43,421 nucleotides of DNA from Photorhabdus bodei (GTDB taxonomy: Bacteria > Pseudomonadota > Gammaproteobacteria > Enterobacterales > Enterobacteriaceae), in assembly GCF_003287735.1 (NCBI RefSeq), contig NZ_NSCM01000043.1, positions 1 to 43,421 on the forward strand, in the 5' to 3' direction. The first letter of the stretch is position 1; every line of letters begins with the position of its first letter. Below are positions 34,034 to 43,421 of the stretch, in pieces. Made by a program: the position numbers and the translations under genes. The notes beneath the pieces are model-generated. The model was not told the origin of the DNA and did no database searches. It saw only the letters and a list, made by a program, of their open reading frames with translations.

Positions 34034-37000
34034 ATGAAAGGTAACATTGCTACAGCTGGAAATGTTCTTAAAGACGAAACTCTCTCTCAGATGTCATGTG
34101 AAAATATAACTCATAATACGTATGATACATCGATTCCATCACGAGAATGTGTTGTGGTGGGAGGAACAACCCTGGCGGTGTTTTGCGCCGAGCAAATTTT
34201 GGCGGCTGGACATACCATACAAGCAGTGCTACCTACTGATACTGTTCTACAAACGTGGGCTGCCCAGCAAGGGATTGCTTGTGTGAACTCGGTTGATGCA
34301 TTACAGGAACAAATCACATTACAGCCTGTCGATTGGCTTTTCTCAATCGTCAACCCAATCATCCTGCCGGTGTCGCTCATTGAACAAATTCGTGGTGGGG
34401 CTTTTAATTATCATAATAGTCCCCTGCCACGCTATGCGGGCAGTCATGCAACCTCTTGGGCGTTGTTAGCGAGGGAAACACATTACGCTATTTCCTGGCA
34501 CTGTATTGAAGGCGGTGTGGATGTCGGCGATATTGCCGTGCAATGGCCGGTATCGATTGAAGAACAGGATAATGCTTTCTCGTTGAATCTGAAATGTTAC
34601 CAAGCTGCTCAGAAAGGATTTGTTGAACTACTGAAGAATCTGGGGTGCGACGTACTGGTGACTCACCCTCAGGATCTTTCGCAACGGAGTTTTTATGCTC
34701 AGTCACGTCGCCCCGACCGGGGGGGATATTTATGTTGGGAGCAGTCGGGAGAAGCCCTGTCAGCTTTAGTGCGGGCATTAGATTTTGGGGAGAATTATTT
34801 AAATCCATTGGGTTGCCCGAAACTGTTACTGAGGCAGGGCCCGGTACAAATTTCCTGGCTTCAGCGGTTGAACACGTGCTCTGAGGGGGGACCCGGTACG
34901 TTGATTAGTGTGGAGGAGGATGCCTGGCAGGTGACGACCGGTAGTGAGGATGTGCGGATTGGGGGATTCGCCACCCTTGAAGGTCATTTGCTGTCTGCCA
35001 GGGAACTTGCCGATATGTCGGAACTTAGGCCAGGCAAACAGCTTCCTTTGCTCTCCTCACAACAAGCGCAGAATGTAAAAAATACCCTTCAAACACTCGC
35101 ATCCAGTGAACCATTTTGGTATGAGCGTCTTGCCTCGTTGCAACCACTCCAGTTGCCTTTTGAAATGATTGGGAAACAAGCAGAACCACGATGGGGAATG
35201 AGCTCCTGGCAGCCTCCATTGCTAAAAAACGCTGGAGAAGATCCATTACAGGTACTGTTGCAGGTATTCGTTATCTATCTTGCGCGCTTGACTCAGCAAA
35301 CTGAACTCCAAATCGGCTGGTGTGTGGATGGGGCAGAAGATAAACCAAATATATTGACCGGGTTGTCATCGGTGGTGCCGATGGTTGTTGAGGTGGCGTT
35401 TGATAAGCCGTGGCCTGTGGTAGCTGACTGGATGGATAACGAGCTTGTCCGATTGGCGCGGCACCGCACATTTAGTCGTGATCTTCTTTCCCGTTCTCCT
35501 TCACTGCGGTCTATCCCGGAATTAAGAACAAGCCGACCATGGCAGATCGCCGTTTCTGTAATACAGGATGACAAATCGTGTCATCAGACGGTAGCCGGCG
35601 AATTATTGACGTTCCAGATGAATGCGCAAGGCGGTTTTCGCTGGATCTATGATGAAAATCGTCTGAGCCCAGAAGTTATTCGGCGGATGAGTGAACATTT
35701 GCAGGTGCTGGCGTCATCAAAAAGGATGAGTGATGAAACCCCCGTGGGGCAGCTTAATTTGTTGCCTGAGGCTGAACGTAGGTTGTTACTGGAAACCTGG
35801 AACGCTACTAAAACCACGTATCCTGAGGCGTTATGCATTCATCAGTTGTTTGAACAACAGGTGGAGAAAACCCCAGAGGCAATGGCACTGATAGCGGGAG
35901 ATAAAACTTTCAGTTATATGGAACTGAATACCCGCGCCAATCGGTTAGCTTGTCAGCTCATTGAACTGGGGGTGTGTCCCGGTGATCATGTTGCGTTTCT
36001 GCTAGCGCGCTCGATGGAACTGGTAGTGGCACAATTGGCGATTCTCAAAGCCGGTGCTGTTTACGTGCCGATAGATCCCAGTGTGCCGGATGAACGGAAA
36101 AATTGGTTGATAAGTGATTGTTCCGCCAAATTGCTGCTCGCCGACACACAGGCGGATATTCCGACTAACCTGGCTGTGCCGCTGCTTCGTCTCTCGGATG
36201 AGACAGACTCGGGCGGCGAAGAAGATCGCATCAATCCTGACTTACCGCGTTCCAGCGCCGAGTTAGCGTATATCATGTACACCTCCGGTTCTACCGGGAC
36301 ACCCAAAGGAGTTTTGGTGCCGCATCGTGCGGTAGTCCGGCTGGTTATCAATAATGGCTATGCAGAAATTGGACCGGATGATCGGGTGGCTTTTGCCGCT
36401 AATCCGGCGTTTGATGCCAGCACGTTTGAAGTCTGGGCACCGTTGCTGAATGGTGGCGCATTAGTGGTGGTTGATCACGCCACTTTGCTGACGCCGCAGG
36501 CGTTTGTACAAGCTTTACAAATTCAGCAAATAACGATTTTGTGGTTGAGTGTCGGGTTGTTTAACCGTCTGGCAGCGGAACTGTCACCGGTTTTGCCGCA
36601 GATAAAGCTTCTGATTGTCGGCGGAGATGCGCTTGATCCCCATGTTATCGGCCAGGTACTGAACACCAGTCCGCCGCAACAGCTATTAAATGGCTATGGG
36701 CCAAGTGAAGGCACCACCTTTACGGCAACATACCGAATCAATGCGGTCGCACCGGGAGCGACCAATATCCCGATCGGTCGACCGGTAGCCAACACGCGGG
36801 TTTATCTGTTGGATGCTTATGGTCAGCCGGTGCCGTTAGGGGTGGTCGGAGAGATTTATGTGGGTGGAGATGGGGTGGCCTGTGGTTATCTTAATCGGCC
36901 TGAATTGACCGCCGAGCGTTTCCTTACCGATCCGTTCAGTGATAACCCGAATGCTCGCCTGTACCGCACTGGGGATTTGGCGCGTTATCTGCCGGACGGC

Positions 37001-40000
37001 AATCTGGAATTCTTGGGCCGAAACGATCAGCAGGTTAAAATCCGCGGCTTCCGCGTTGAACTGGGGGAAATTGAAGCCCGGTTAGCAGAGCACCCAGCGG
37101 TGCGTGAAGCGGCGGTGTTGGTACGAGGGGAAGGGCAGGATAAACGGCTGGTGGCCTATGTGGCGGCGGAAGCCCATGACGGGTTGACGAACAGTCTGCG
37201 TGCTCATCTGCAAGCTATTTTGCCTGACTATATGGTGCCGTCAGCCTTTGTGCGGCTGGATGCGTTTCCGCTAACGCCGAACGGTAAATTGGATCGTCGT
37301 GCACTACCGGCGCCTGACAGTGAAGCCTTTGCCCGTCAGACTTACGAAGCGCCTCAGGGAGAAACAGAAATTGCGCTGGCGGCGATTTGGCGTGAATTAC
37401 TGGGAATTGAGCAGATAAGCCGGTATGACAGCTTTTTTGCTCTGGGTGGTCATTCGCTACTCGCGATACGGGTGGTTGAACGCTTGCGTCACTTGGGACT
37501 GACACTGACGGCGCGTGATCTGTTCCAATCGCCGGTGCTGTCAGATCTGGCTCAAACGTTGGGACAGCATCAGGCTGTGATCGTACCGCCTAACGTTATT
37601 ACGCCAGCAACTACGGCGCTGACGCCGGCGATGTTGCCGCTGATTGATTTGACTCAGGCTGACATTGACCGCATCGTCGGGCAGGTGCCGGGCGGGATCG
37701 CTAATATTCAGGATATCTATGCTCTGTCGCCGTTGCAGGACGGTATTTTGTTCCACCACTTACTGGCAAACGAAGGTGATCCGTATCTGTTGACGGGGCA
37801 AATGGCTTTTGCTGATCGGGCTCTGTTGGATCGTTATCTGGCGGTGGTGCAACGGGTGGTTGATCGCCACGATATCCTGCGTACTGCTTTTATCTGGCAA
37901 GGATTGTCAGTCCCGGCACAGGTGGTCTGGCGTCAGGCCACTTTATCGGTGACTGAACTGACATTAAACCTGGTTGATGGTCCGGTCAGTGAGCAGTTAA
38001 TCCGGCAGTTTGATCCGCGTCATCATCGTCTCGACCTGAACGAAGCGCCGTTATTGCGTTTTGTGGTGGCGCAGGAAACCGATGGCCGTTGGATACTGCT
38101 GCAATTATTGCATCACCTGATTGGCGACCATGAAACGATGGAAGTGATGCACCGCGAAGTCCAGACGTATCTAATGGGTCAGGAGGAGAGCCTGCCTGTT
38201 CCGGTACCTTTCCGCAATCTGGTGGCTCAGGCCCGACTGGGGGTAAGTCAGGAAGAACATACCCGTTTCTTTACCGAAATGCTGGCGGAGGTGGATGAAC
38301 CGACGCTGCCATTCGGGTTGACAGAGGTGCACCGCGACGGCTCACAGGTGACGGAATCCCACCGGATGTTGGCCCCTGAGTTGAATGATCGTCTGCGCGG
38401 TCAGGCTCGGCGTTTAGGGGTCAGTCTGGCGGCATTGTGTCATTTGGCTTGGGCACAGGTGTTGTCGCGTACCAGTGGTCAGGAACAAGTGGTGTTCGGC
38501 ACCGTGCTGTTTGGGCGTATGCAGGCAGCGGATGGCGCCGACAACGGCATGGGGTTGTTTATTAATACCTTGCCATTGCGGTTGGATATCGATGAAACCC
38601 CGGTACGGGAAAGTGTACAGGCTGCCCATGCCCGATTGGCTGGATTATTAGCGCATGAGCATGCGTCACTGGCGCTGGCTCAGCGGTGCAGTGGGGTTGC
38701 CAGCGGTACGCCGCTCTTTAGTGCCTTGCTGAACTATCGGCATAATGCCTTATCGGCAGCATCAGATGAACTGATTGGCGGTATTGAATTCCTTGGCATA
38801 CAGGAGCGAACTAACTACCCGTTAGTGCTGTCAGTGGAGGATTTTGGCGATGCTCTGGGACTGACCGCTCAGGTAGTGCAACCGTTTGAGTCAGAACGGA
38901 TATGCGGCTATATGCAACGGACGCTAGAAAGTCTGGTGGAGGCTCTTGAGCAAGCCCCGGATATGGCTGTTCGGGCATTGGAAATTCTGCCAGAAGCGGA
39001 ACAGACGTTGCTGTTAAAAAGCTGGAACGCCACGGAAACCGCCTATCCTGATCAGTTATGTATCCATCAGTTGTTTGAACAACAGGTGGAAAAAACGCCT
39101 GACGCGATAGCATTAGTGTATGAAGATCAGACCCTTGGTTATGCCGAATTAAACGCCCGCGCTAACCGGTTGGCTCGTCAGCTCATCGAACAAGGGGTGT
39201 GTCCCGGTGAGCATGTTGCGCTTTTGCTCGCTCGATCGGTGGAACTGGTGATAGCCCAATTGGCAATTCTCAAAGCTGGCGCTGTTTACGTGCCGATAGA
39301 TCCCAATGTGCCGGATGAGCGGAAAAACTGGCTAATAAGTGATTGTGCAGCCAAGTTACTGCTCACCGATACGCGGGTGGATATTCCGGCGGATCTGGCT
39401 GTGCCGCTGTTTCGTCTCTCGGATAAGACAGATACAGACAACGAGGAAGATCGCCTTAACCTTGACTTACCGCGTTCTAGCACTGAGTTAGCGTATATCA
39501 TGTACACCTCTGGCTCTACCGGGATACCTAAAGGCGTATTGGTGCCGCATCGTGCGGTGGTCCGGCTGGTGATCAACAATGGCTATGCTGAAATCGAACC
39601 AGATGACCGAGTGGCCTTTGCCGCTAACCCTGCTTTCGATGCCAGCACGTTTGAAGTCTGGGCGCCGTTGCTTAATGGTGGCGCGTTAGTGGTCGTTGAT
39701 CACGCCACTTTGCTGACGCCGCTAGAGTTTGTACAGGTTTTACAAGTTCAGCGAATTACTGTTCTGTGGTTGAGCGTCGGATTGTTTAACCAGCTAGCAG
39801 AGGAATTGTCTCCTGTTTTGCCGCAGATAAGGCTCCTGATTGTCGGCGGAGATGCCCTTGATCCGCATGTCATCGGTCAGGTACTGCGCACGAGTCCGCC
39901 ACGGCAGCTATTAAATGGTTATGGGCCGAGTGAAGGCACCACCTTTACGACCACATACCGTATCAATGCAGTAGCACCGGGAGCGACCAACATCCCGATT

Positions 40001-43000
40001 GGCCGACCGGTAGCCAACACGCGGGTTTATCTATTGGATACTTATGGTCAGCCGGTGCCGCTGGGGGTGGTCGGGGAGATTTATGTAGGTGGAGATGGGG
40101 TGGCTTGTGGTTATCTTAATCGGCCTGAATTGACCTCCGAGTGTTTCCTTGTCGATCCGTTCAGTGATAACCCGGACGCCCGTATGTACCGCACCGGAGA
40201 TTTGGCGCGTTATCTGCCGGACGGCAATCTGGAGTTCTTGGGCCGTAATGATCAGCAGGTTAAAATCCGCGGTTTCCGCATTGAACCAAAGGAAATTGAG
40301 GCCCGGTTAGCCGATCACCCAACGGTGCGTGAAGTGGCGGTGTTGGTACAGGGGGAAGGTCAGAATAAACGGCTGGTGGCCTATGTGGTGGAATCAGAGG
40401 ATGACGGGCTGGTGGACAGCCTGCATACTCACCTGAGCACTATTTTACCTGACTATATGGTGCCAACGGCCTTTGTGCGGCTGGATGCTTTTCCGTTGAC
40501 GCCAAACGGTAAGTTGGATCATCGGGCGTTACCGGCACCGGACAATGAAATTGTTGCCCGTCAGGTTTACGCTGAGCCCCAGGGAGAAACAGAAATAGCG
40601 CTGGCGGCGATTTGGCGTGAATTATTGGGCATTGAGCAAATAAGTCGGTATGACAGCTTTTTTGCCTTGGGTGGTCATTCGTTGCTCGCTGTACGCATGA
40701 TTGGACGCTTGCGTCACTTGGGATTGACACTGACGGCGCGTGATCTGTTCCAGTCGCCAGTGCTATCAGATCTGGCGCAAACATTAGGACAGCATCAGGC
40801 TGTGAAAGTGCCACCTAACGTCATTGTGCCAGCAACCACAGAGTTGACGCCGGCAATGTTGCCGCTGATTGATTTGGCTCAGGCTGATATTGACCGCATC
40901 GTCGGACAAGTGCCGGGCGGAGTAGCCAATATTCAGGATATCTATGCGCTGTCGCCGTTGCAGGATGGCATTTTGTTCCACCATTTGCTGGAGAATGAAG
41001 GTGATCCCTATCTGTTAATCAGTCAGATGGCCTTTGCTGACCGGGCGCTGTTGGATCATTATCTGGCAGCGGTTCAGAGGGTGGTTGATCGCCACGATAT
41101 TCTGCGTACCGCTTTTATCTGGCAAGGATTGTCAGTTCCGGCGCAGGTAGTCTGGCGTCAGGCCACCTTATCGGTGACGGAATTGACACTAAACCCGATT
41201 GATGGTCCGGTCAGTGAGCAGTTAACCCAGCGTTTTGATCCGCGTCAGCATCGTATTGATTTGAGGGAAGCACCGTTATTACGTTTTGTGGTGGCGCAGG
41301 AAACCGATGGCCGTTGGGTTCTGTTGCAACTGCTGCATCACCTGATTGGCGACCATGAAACGATGGAAGTGATGCACCGTGAAGTGCAGGCGTATCTGGC
41401 AAGTCAGGAGGAGAGCCTGCCTACACCGGCACCTTTCCGTAATCTGGTAGCGCAGGCCCGATTGGGGATGAGTCAGGAGGAACATACCCGTTTCTTTACT
41501 GGCATGTTAGCCGGGGTGGATGAACCCACGTTACCGTTCGGGTTGACGGAAGTGCATCGTGATGGCTCGCAGGTGGCTGAATCTCACCGGATGCTGGCGC
41601 CTGAGCTAAATAACCGTTTGCGCAGTCAGGCCCGACGTTTGAGTGTGAGTCTGGCGACCTTGTGTCATCTGGCTTGGGCACAGGTGTTGTCGCGTACCAG
41701 CGGGCAAGATCAAGTGGTGTTCGGCACGGTGCTGTTTGGGCGTATGGCGGCGGGAGACGGGGCTGACAATGGCATGGGGCTGTTTATTAATACTTTGCCG
41801 TTACGGTTGGATATGGATGAGACCCCGGTACGGGAGAGTGTGCGGGTTGCCCATACCCGATTGGCCGGATTATTGGCGCATGAACACGCATCACTGGCGC
41901 TGGCCCAGCGTTGCAGCGGCGTGCAGGGTGAGATCCCCCTCTTTAACAGCTTGCTGAACTATCGGCACAATACTTTGCCGGTAACGTCAGATGATTTGAT
42001 GAACGGTATTGAGTTTCTTGGCGCACAGGAGCGGACCAACTATCCGTTAATGCTATCGGTAGAAGATTTTGGTGATGCTCTGGGGCTGACGGCTCAAGTA
42101 GTGCGGCCGTTTGAGCCGGAAAGCTTGTGCGGTTATATGCAGCAAGCGCTGGAGAGTTTGGTGACAGCGCTGGAACAGGCCCCGCAAATGCCGGTACGAC
42201 AGTTGGAAATTCTGCCGGAAGCGGAGCGGACCTTGTTGTTAACAACTTGGAATGCCACGGAAGCCGCTTATCCTGACCAGTTGTGCATTCATCAATTATT
42301 TGAACAACAGGTGGAGCAAACCCCTGACGCGACAGCGTTAGTGTATCAAGAGCAAACGCTCAGTTATGCTGAATTAAATGCCCGTGCCAACCGCCTGGCC
42401 CATCAACTTATCGCACTGGGCGTCGTACCTGACCAACGGGTAGCGATTTGTGTGACGCGTTCACCGGCAATGGTGGTGGGATTGTTGGCGGTGATGAAAG
42501 CGGGCGGAGCTTATGTGCCGCTAGACCCGGCTTATCCTGGCGCACGTTTGGCTCATATTCTGACCGATGCTGCTCCGGCCGTGGTGCTGGCAGATGAAGC
42601 TGGCTGGGTTGCACTGGGTGAGGAAGCGCTGACCGGACTCGTGGTGCTGGACCCGAATACCTTGCCTGAACAGCCGGACAGTAACTCACAGGTACCTGCG
42701 CTGACTTCCCGGCATCTGGCCTATGTGATTTATACCTCCGGCTCCACGGGGGTGCCCAAAGGGGTGATGATTGAGCACCGCAATACGGTTAACTTCTTGC
42801 ACTGGGCGCAGCAGGCTTTTGAAACGGAAGCGATCCGCGAGGTGCTTTTCTCAACGTCGATGAATTTCGACCTGTCCATTTTTGAATGTTTTATGCCGTT
42901 GTCCCGTGGCGCGGCGATTTATCTGGTGGAAGATGCGCTGTCATTGATGCAGCATGCCCTGCCGGTGACCTTGATCAACTCAGTCCCGTCTGCGATGAAA

Positions 43001-43421
43001 CCGTTATTGCAGGCTCAGGCGCTGATGGCGTCGGTTCATACTGTCAATCTGGCGGGAGAGCCGCTTAAAGGCGCTTTAATTAAACAGATCTTCCAGGAAA
43101 CACAAATAGAGCGGTTATGCAATCTCTATGGACCCTCTGAAACGACAACCTATTCTGCCTGGTTACCGATACAGCGGGGTGACCGGATTATTGAAAGTAT
43201 CGGGCGTCCGATAGCCAACACCGGCCTTTACTTACTGGACGCGTATGGTCAACCGGTGCCGTTGGGCGTGGTGGGGGAAATGTATATCGGGGGGGCGGGC
43301 GTGGCGCGTGGCTACCTCAATCGCCCTGACTTGACGGCGGAACGTTTCCTTATCGATCCGTTTAGTGATAAGCCGGATGCCCGTATGTACCGCACCGGAG
43401 ATTTAGCCCGTTATTTGCCGG
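34034..43421 (+). CDS. NRPS 2 with N-terminal formyltransferase domain (partial)
   Basis: The frame is open from the ATG to the end of the window (3129 codons) and continues beyond it. The order is: a leader of about 32 residues like that of NRPS 1, a formyltransferase domain (about 37-331), the same half condensation domain (about 350-575), A1 (about 600-1090), T1 (S1141), E/C1, A2, T2 (S2216), E/C2, A3 (cut). Codes aligned by eye to PheA are A1 and A2 DAFWIGGTFK (Val) and A3 DLFNNALTYK (Ala-like; its Lys lies beyond the edge and is assumed). Both internal condensation domains have FHHLLxxxGD and HHLIGDH, so they are dual E/C. The expected start of the product is N-formyl-D-Val-D-Val-Ala. 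The leader carries its own putative promoter and a GAGG site. The number of further modules and the release domain are unknown. Confidence 0.93.
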   Translation, partial: MKGNIATAGNVLKDETLSQMSCENITHNTYDTSIPSRECVVVGGTTLAVFCAEQILAAGHTIQAVLPTDTVLQTWAAQQGIACVNSVDALQEQITLQPVDWLFSIVNPIILPVSLIEQIRGGAFNYHNSPLPRYAGSHATSWALLARETHYAISWHCIEGGVDVGDIAVQWPVSIEEQDNAFSLNLKCYQAAQKGFVELLKNLGCDVLVTHPQDLSQRSFYAQSRRPDRGGYLCWEQSGEALSALVRALDFGENYLNPLGCPKLLLRQGPVQISWLQRLNTCSEGGPGTLISVEEDAWQVTTGSEDVRIGGFATLEGHLLSARELADMSELRPGKQLPLLSSQQAQNVKNTLQTLASSEPFWYERLASLQPLQLPFEMIGKQAEPRWGMSSWQPPLLKNAGEDPLQVLLQVFVIYLARLTQQTELQIGWCVDGAEDKPNILTGLSSVVPMVVEVAFDKPWPVVADWMDNELVRLARHRTFSRDLLSRSPSLRSIPELRTSRPWQIAVSVIQDDKSCHQTVAGELLTFQMNAQGGFRWIYDENRLSPEVIRRMSEHLQVLASSKRMSDETPVGQLNLLPEAERRLLLETWNATKTTYPEALCIHQLFEQQVEKTPEAMALIAGDKTFSYMELNTRANRLACQLIELGVCPGDHVAFLLARSMELVVAQLAILKAGAVYVPIDPSVPDERKNWLISDCSAKLLLADTQADIPTNLAVPLLRLSDETDSGGEEDRINPDLPRSSAELAYIMYTSGSTGTPKGVLVPHRAVVRLVINNGYAEIGPDDRVAFAANPAFDASTFEVWAPLLNGGALVVVDHATLLTPQAFVQALQIQQITILWLSVGLFNRLAAELSPVLPQIKLLIVGGDALDPHVIGQVLNTSPPQQLLNGYGPSEGTTFTATYRINAVAPGATNIPIGRPVANTRVYLLDAYGQPVPLGVVGEIYVGGDGVACGYLNRPELTAERFLTDPFSDNPNARLYRTGDLARYLPDGNLEFLGRNDQQVKIRGFRVELGEIEARLAEHPAVREAAVLVRGEGQDKRLVAYVAAEAHDGLTNSLRAHLQAILPDYMVPSAFVRLDAFPLTPNGKLDRRALPAPDSEAFARQTYEAPQGETEIALAAIWRELLGIEQISRYDSFFALGGHSLLAIRVVERLRHLGLTLTARDLFQSPVLSDLAQTLGQHQAVIVPPNVITPATTALTPAMLPLIDLTQADIDRIVGQVPGGIANIQDIYALSPLQDGILFHHLLANEGDPYLLTGQMAFADRALLDRYLAVVQRVVDRHDILRTAFIWQGLSVPAQVVWRQATLSVTELTLNLVDGPVSEQLIRQFDPRHHRLDLNEAPLLRFVVAQETDGRWILLQLLHHLIGDHETMEVMHREVQTYLMGQEESLPVPVPFRNLVAQARLGVSQEEHTRFFTEMLAEVDEPTLPFGLTEVHRDGSQVTESHRMLAPELNDRLRGQARRLGVSLAALCHLAWAQVLSRTSGQEQVVFGTVLFGRMQAADGADNGMGLFINTLPLRLDIDETPVRESVQAAHARLAGLLAHEHASLALAQRCSGVASGTPLFSALLNYRHNALSAASDELIGGIEFLGIQERTNYPLVLSVEDFGDALGLTAQVVQPFESERICGYMQRTLESLVEALEQAPDMAVRALEILPEAEQTLLLKSWNATETAYPDQLCIHQLFEQQVEKTPDAIALVYEDQTLGYAELNARANRLARQLIEQGVCPGEHVALLLARSVELVIAQLAILKAGAVYVPIDPNVPDERKNWLISDCAAKLLLTDTRVDIPADLAVPLFRLSDKTDTDNEEDRLNLDLPRSSTELAYIMYTSGSTGIPKGVLVPHRAVVRLVINNGYAEIEPDDRVAFAANPAFDASTFEVWAPLLNGGALVVVDHATLLTPLEFVQVLQVQRITVLWLSVGLFNQLAEELSPVLPQIRLLIVGGDALDPHVIGQVLRTSPPRQLLNGYGPSEGTTFTTTYRINAVAPGATNIPIGRPVANTRVYLLDTYGQPVPLGVVGEIYVGGDGVACGYLNRPELTSECFLVDPFSDNPDARMYRTGDLARYLPDGNLEFLGRNDQQVKIRGFRIEPKEIEARLADHPTVREVAVLVQGEGQNKRLVAYVVESEDDGLVDSLHTHLSTILPDYMVPTAFVRLDAFPLTPNGKLDHRALPAPDNEIVARQVYAEPQGETEIALAAIWRELLGIEQISRYDSFFALGGHSLLAVRMIGRLRHLGLTLTARDLFQSPVLSDLAQTLGQHQAVKVPPNVIVPATTELTPAMLPLIDLAQADIDRIVGQVPGGVANIQDIYALSPLQDGILFHHLLENEGDPYLLISQMAFADRALLDHYLAAVQRVVDRHDILRTAFIWQGLSVPAQVVWRQATLSVTELTLNPIDGPVSEQLTQRFDPRQHRIDLREAPLLRFVVAQETDGRWVLLQLLHHLIGDHETMEVMHREVQAYLASQEESLPTPAPFRNLVAQARLGMSQEEHTRFFTGMLAGVDEPTLPFGLTEVHRDGSQVAESHRMLAPELNNRLRSQARRLSVSLATLCHLAWAQVLSRTSGQDQVVFGTVLFGRMAAGDGADNGMGLFINTLPLRLDMDETPVRESVRVAHTRLAGLLAHEHASLALAQRCSGVQGEIPLFNSLLNYRHNTLPVTSDDLMNGIEFLGAQERTNYPLMLSVEDFGDALGLTAQVVRPFEPESLCGYMQQALESLVTALEQAPQMPVRQLEILPEAERTLLLTTWNATEAAYPDQLCIHQLFEQQVEQTPDATALVYQEQTLSYAELNARANRLAHQLIALGVVPDQRVAICVTRSPAMVVGLLAVMKAGGAYVPLDPAYPGARLAHILTDAAPAVVLADEAGWVALGEEALTGLVVLDPNTLPEQPDSNSQVPALTSRHLAYVIYTSGSTGVPKGVMIEHRNTVNFLHWAQQAFETEAIREVLFSTSMNFDLSIFECFMPLSRGAAIYLVEDALSLMQHALPVTLINSVPSAMKPLLQAQALMASVHTVNLAGEPLKGALIKQIFQETQIERLCNLYGPSETTTYSAWLPIQRGDRIIESIGRPIANTGLYLLDAYGQPVPLGVVGEMYIGGAGVARGYLNRPDLTAERFLIDPFSDKPDARMYRTGDLARYLP
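34142..35026 (+). other. Formyltransferase (F) domain within NRPS 2
   Basis: Residues about 37-331 match the methionyl-tRNA formyltransferase fold. A Rossmann start (VVVGGTTLAVFCAEQIL) is followed by the catalytic motif NYHNSPLPRYAG with N125 and H127, then D163 in GGVDVGDI. The N-to-D spacing of 38 residues equals that of E. coli Fmt (N108/D146, from recall). A C-terminal part (LVRALDFGENYLNPLGCPK) looks like the Fmt C-terminal barrel. F domains of this kind N-formylate the starter amino acid in LgrA of linear gramicidin, using formyl-tetrahydrofolate. Confidence 0.9.

Overview
The window looks like an insect-pathogen genome of the Photorhabdus/Xenorhabdus type, most likely Photorhabdus. This rests on three things: a 2391-residue toxin with the domain order of 'makes caterpillars floppy 2' (Mcf2), giant non-ribosomal peptide synthetases (NRPSs) rich in dual epimerisation/condensation domains, and very AT-rich intergenic DNA carrying ERIC-type repeats. 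The species call is inference; I could run no search.

Layout. 1-520: two copies of the 3' end of an Rpn-family (transposase/nuclease-like) gene, each followed by the same terminator. 675-950 (-): a small secreted protein of unknown function. 14279 down to 1341 (-): a four-gene operon, ABC exporter / membrane-fusion protein / second ABC exporter / Mcf2-like toxin. This is the gene order of fitABC-fitD and resembles the rtxB-rtxD-rtxE exporters; no TolC-like outer-membrane partner and no acyltransferase are present. 14280-16313: AT-rich DNA holding a relict NRPS gene (head joined to tail, middle lost), one half ERIC and one full ERIC. 16314-32687 (+): a complete five-module NRPS with a thioesterase. 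32688-34033: its terminator, two directly repeated ERICs and the leader of the next gene. 34034-43421 (+, runs off the end): a second NRPS that begins with a formyltransferase domain.

How the parts work together. The left block makes and exports a multidomain toxin. The right block is a tandem NRPS family: two intact genes and the relict share a leader of about 120 nt, the same N-terminal segment and (NRPS 1 and relict) the same C-terminal tail. Read by eye, NRPS 1 is predicted to load [basic]-Val-[basic]-Val-[unknown]. NRPS 2 is predicted to start with N-formyl-Val-Val-Ala, a formyl-Val start as in linear gramicidin. Every internal condensation domain seen carries the dual E/C signature, so mostly D-configured peptides are expected.

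The strongest leads are the formyltransferase-led NRPS and its F-less paralogue, the relict NRPS, the conserved leader with a covarying dyad and a hairpin, and the Cys-His-Asp protease-like module inside the toxin.
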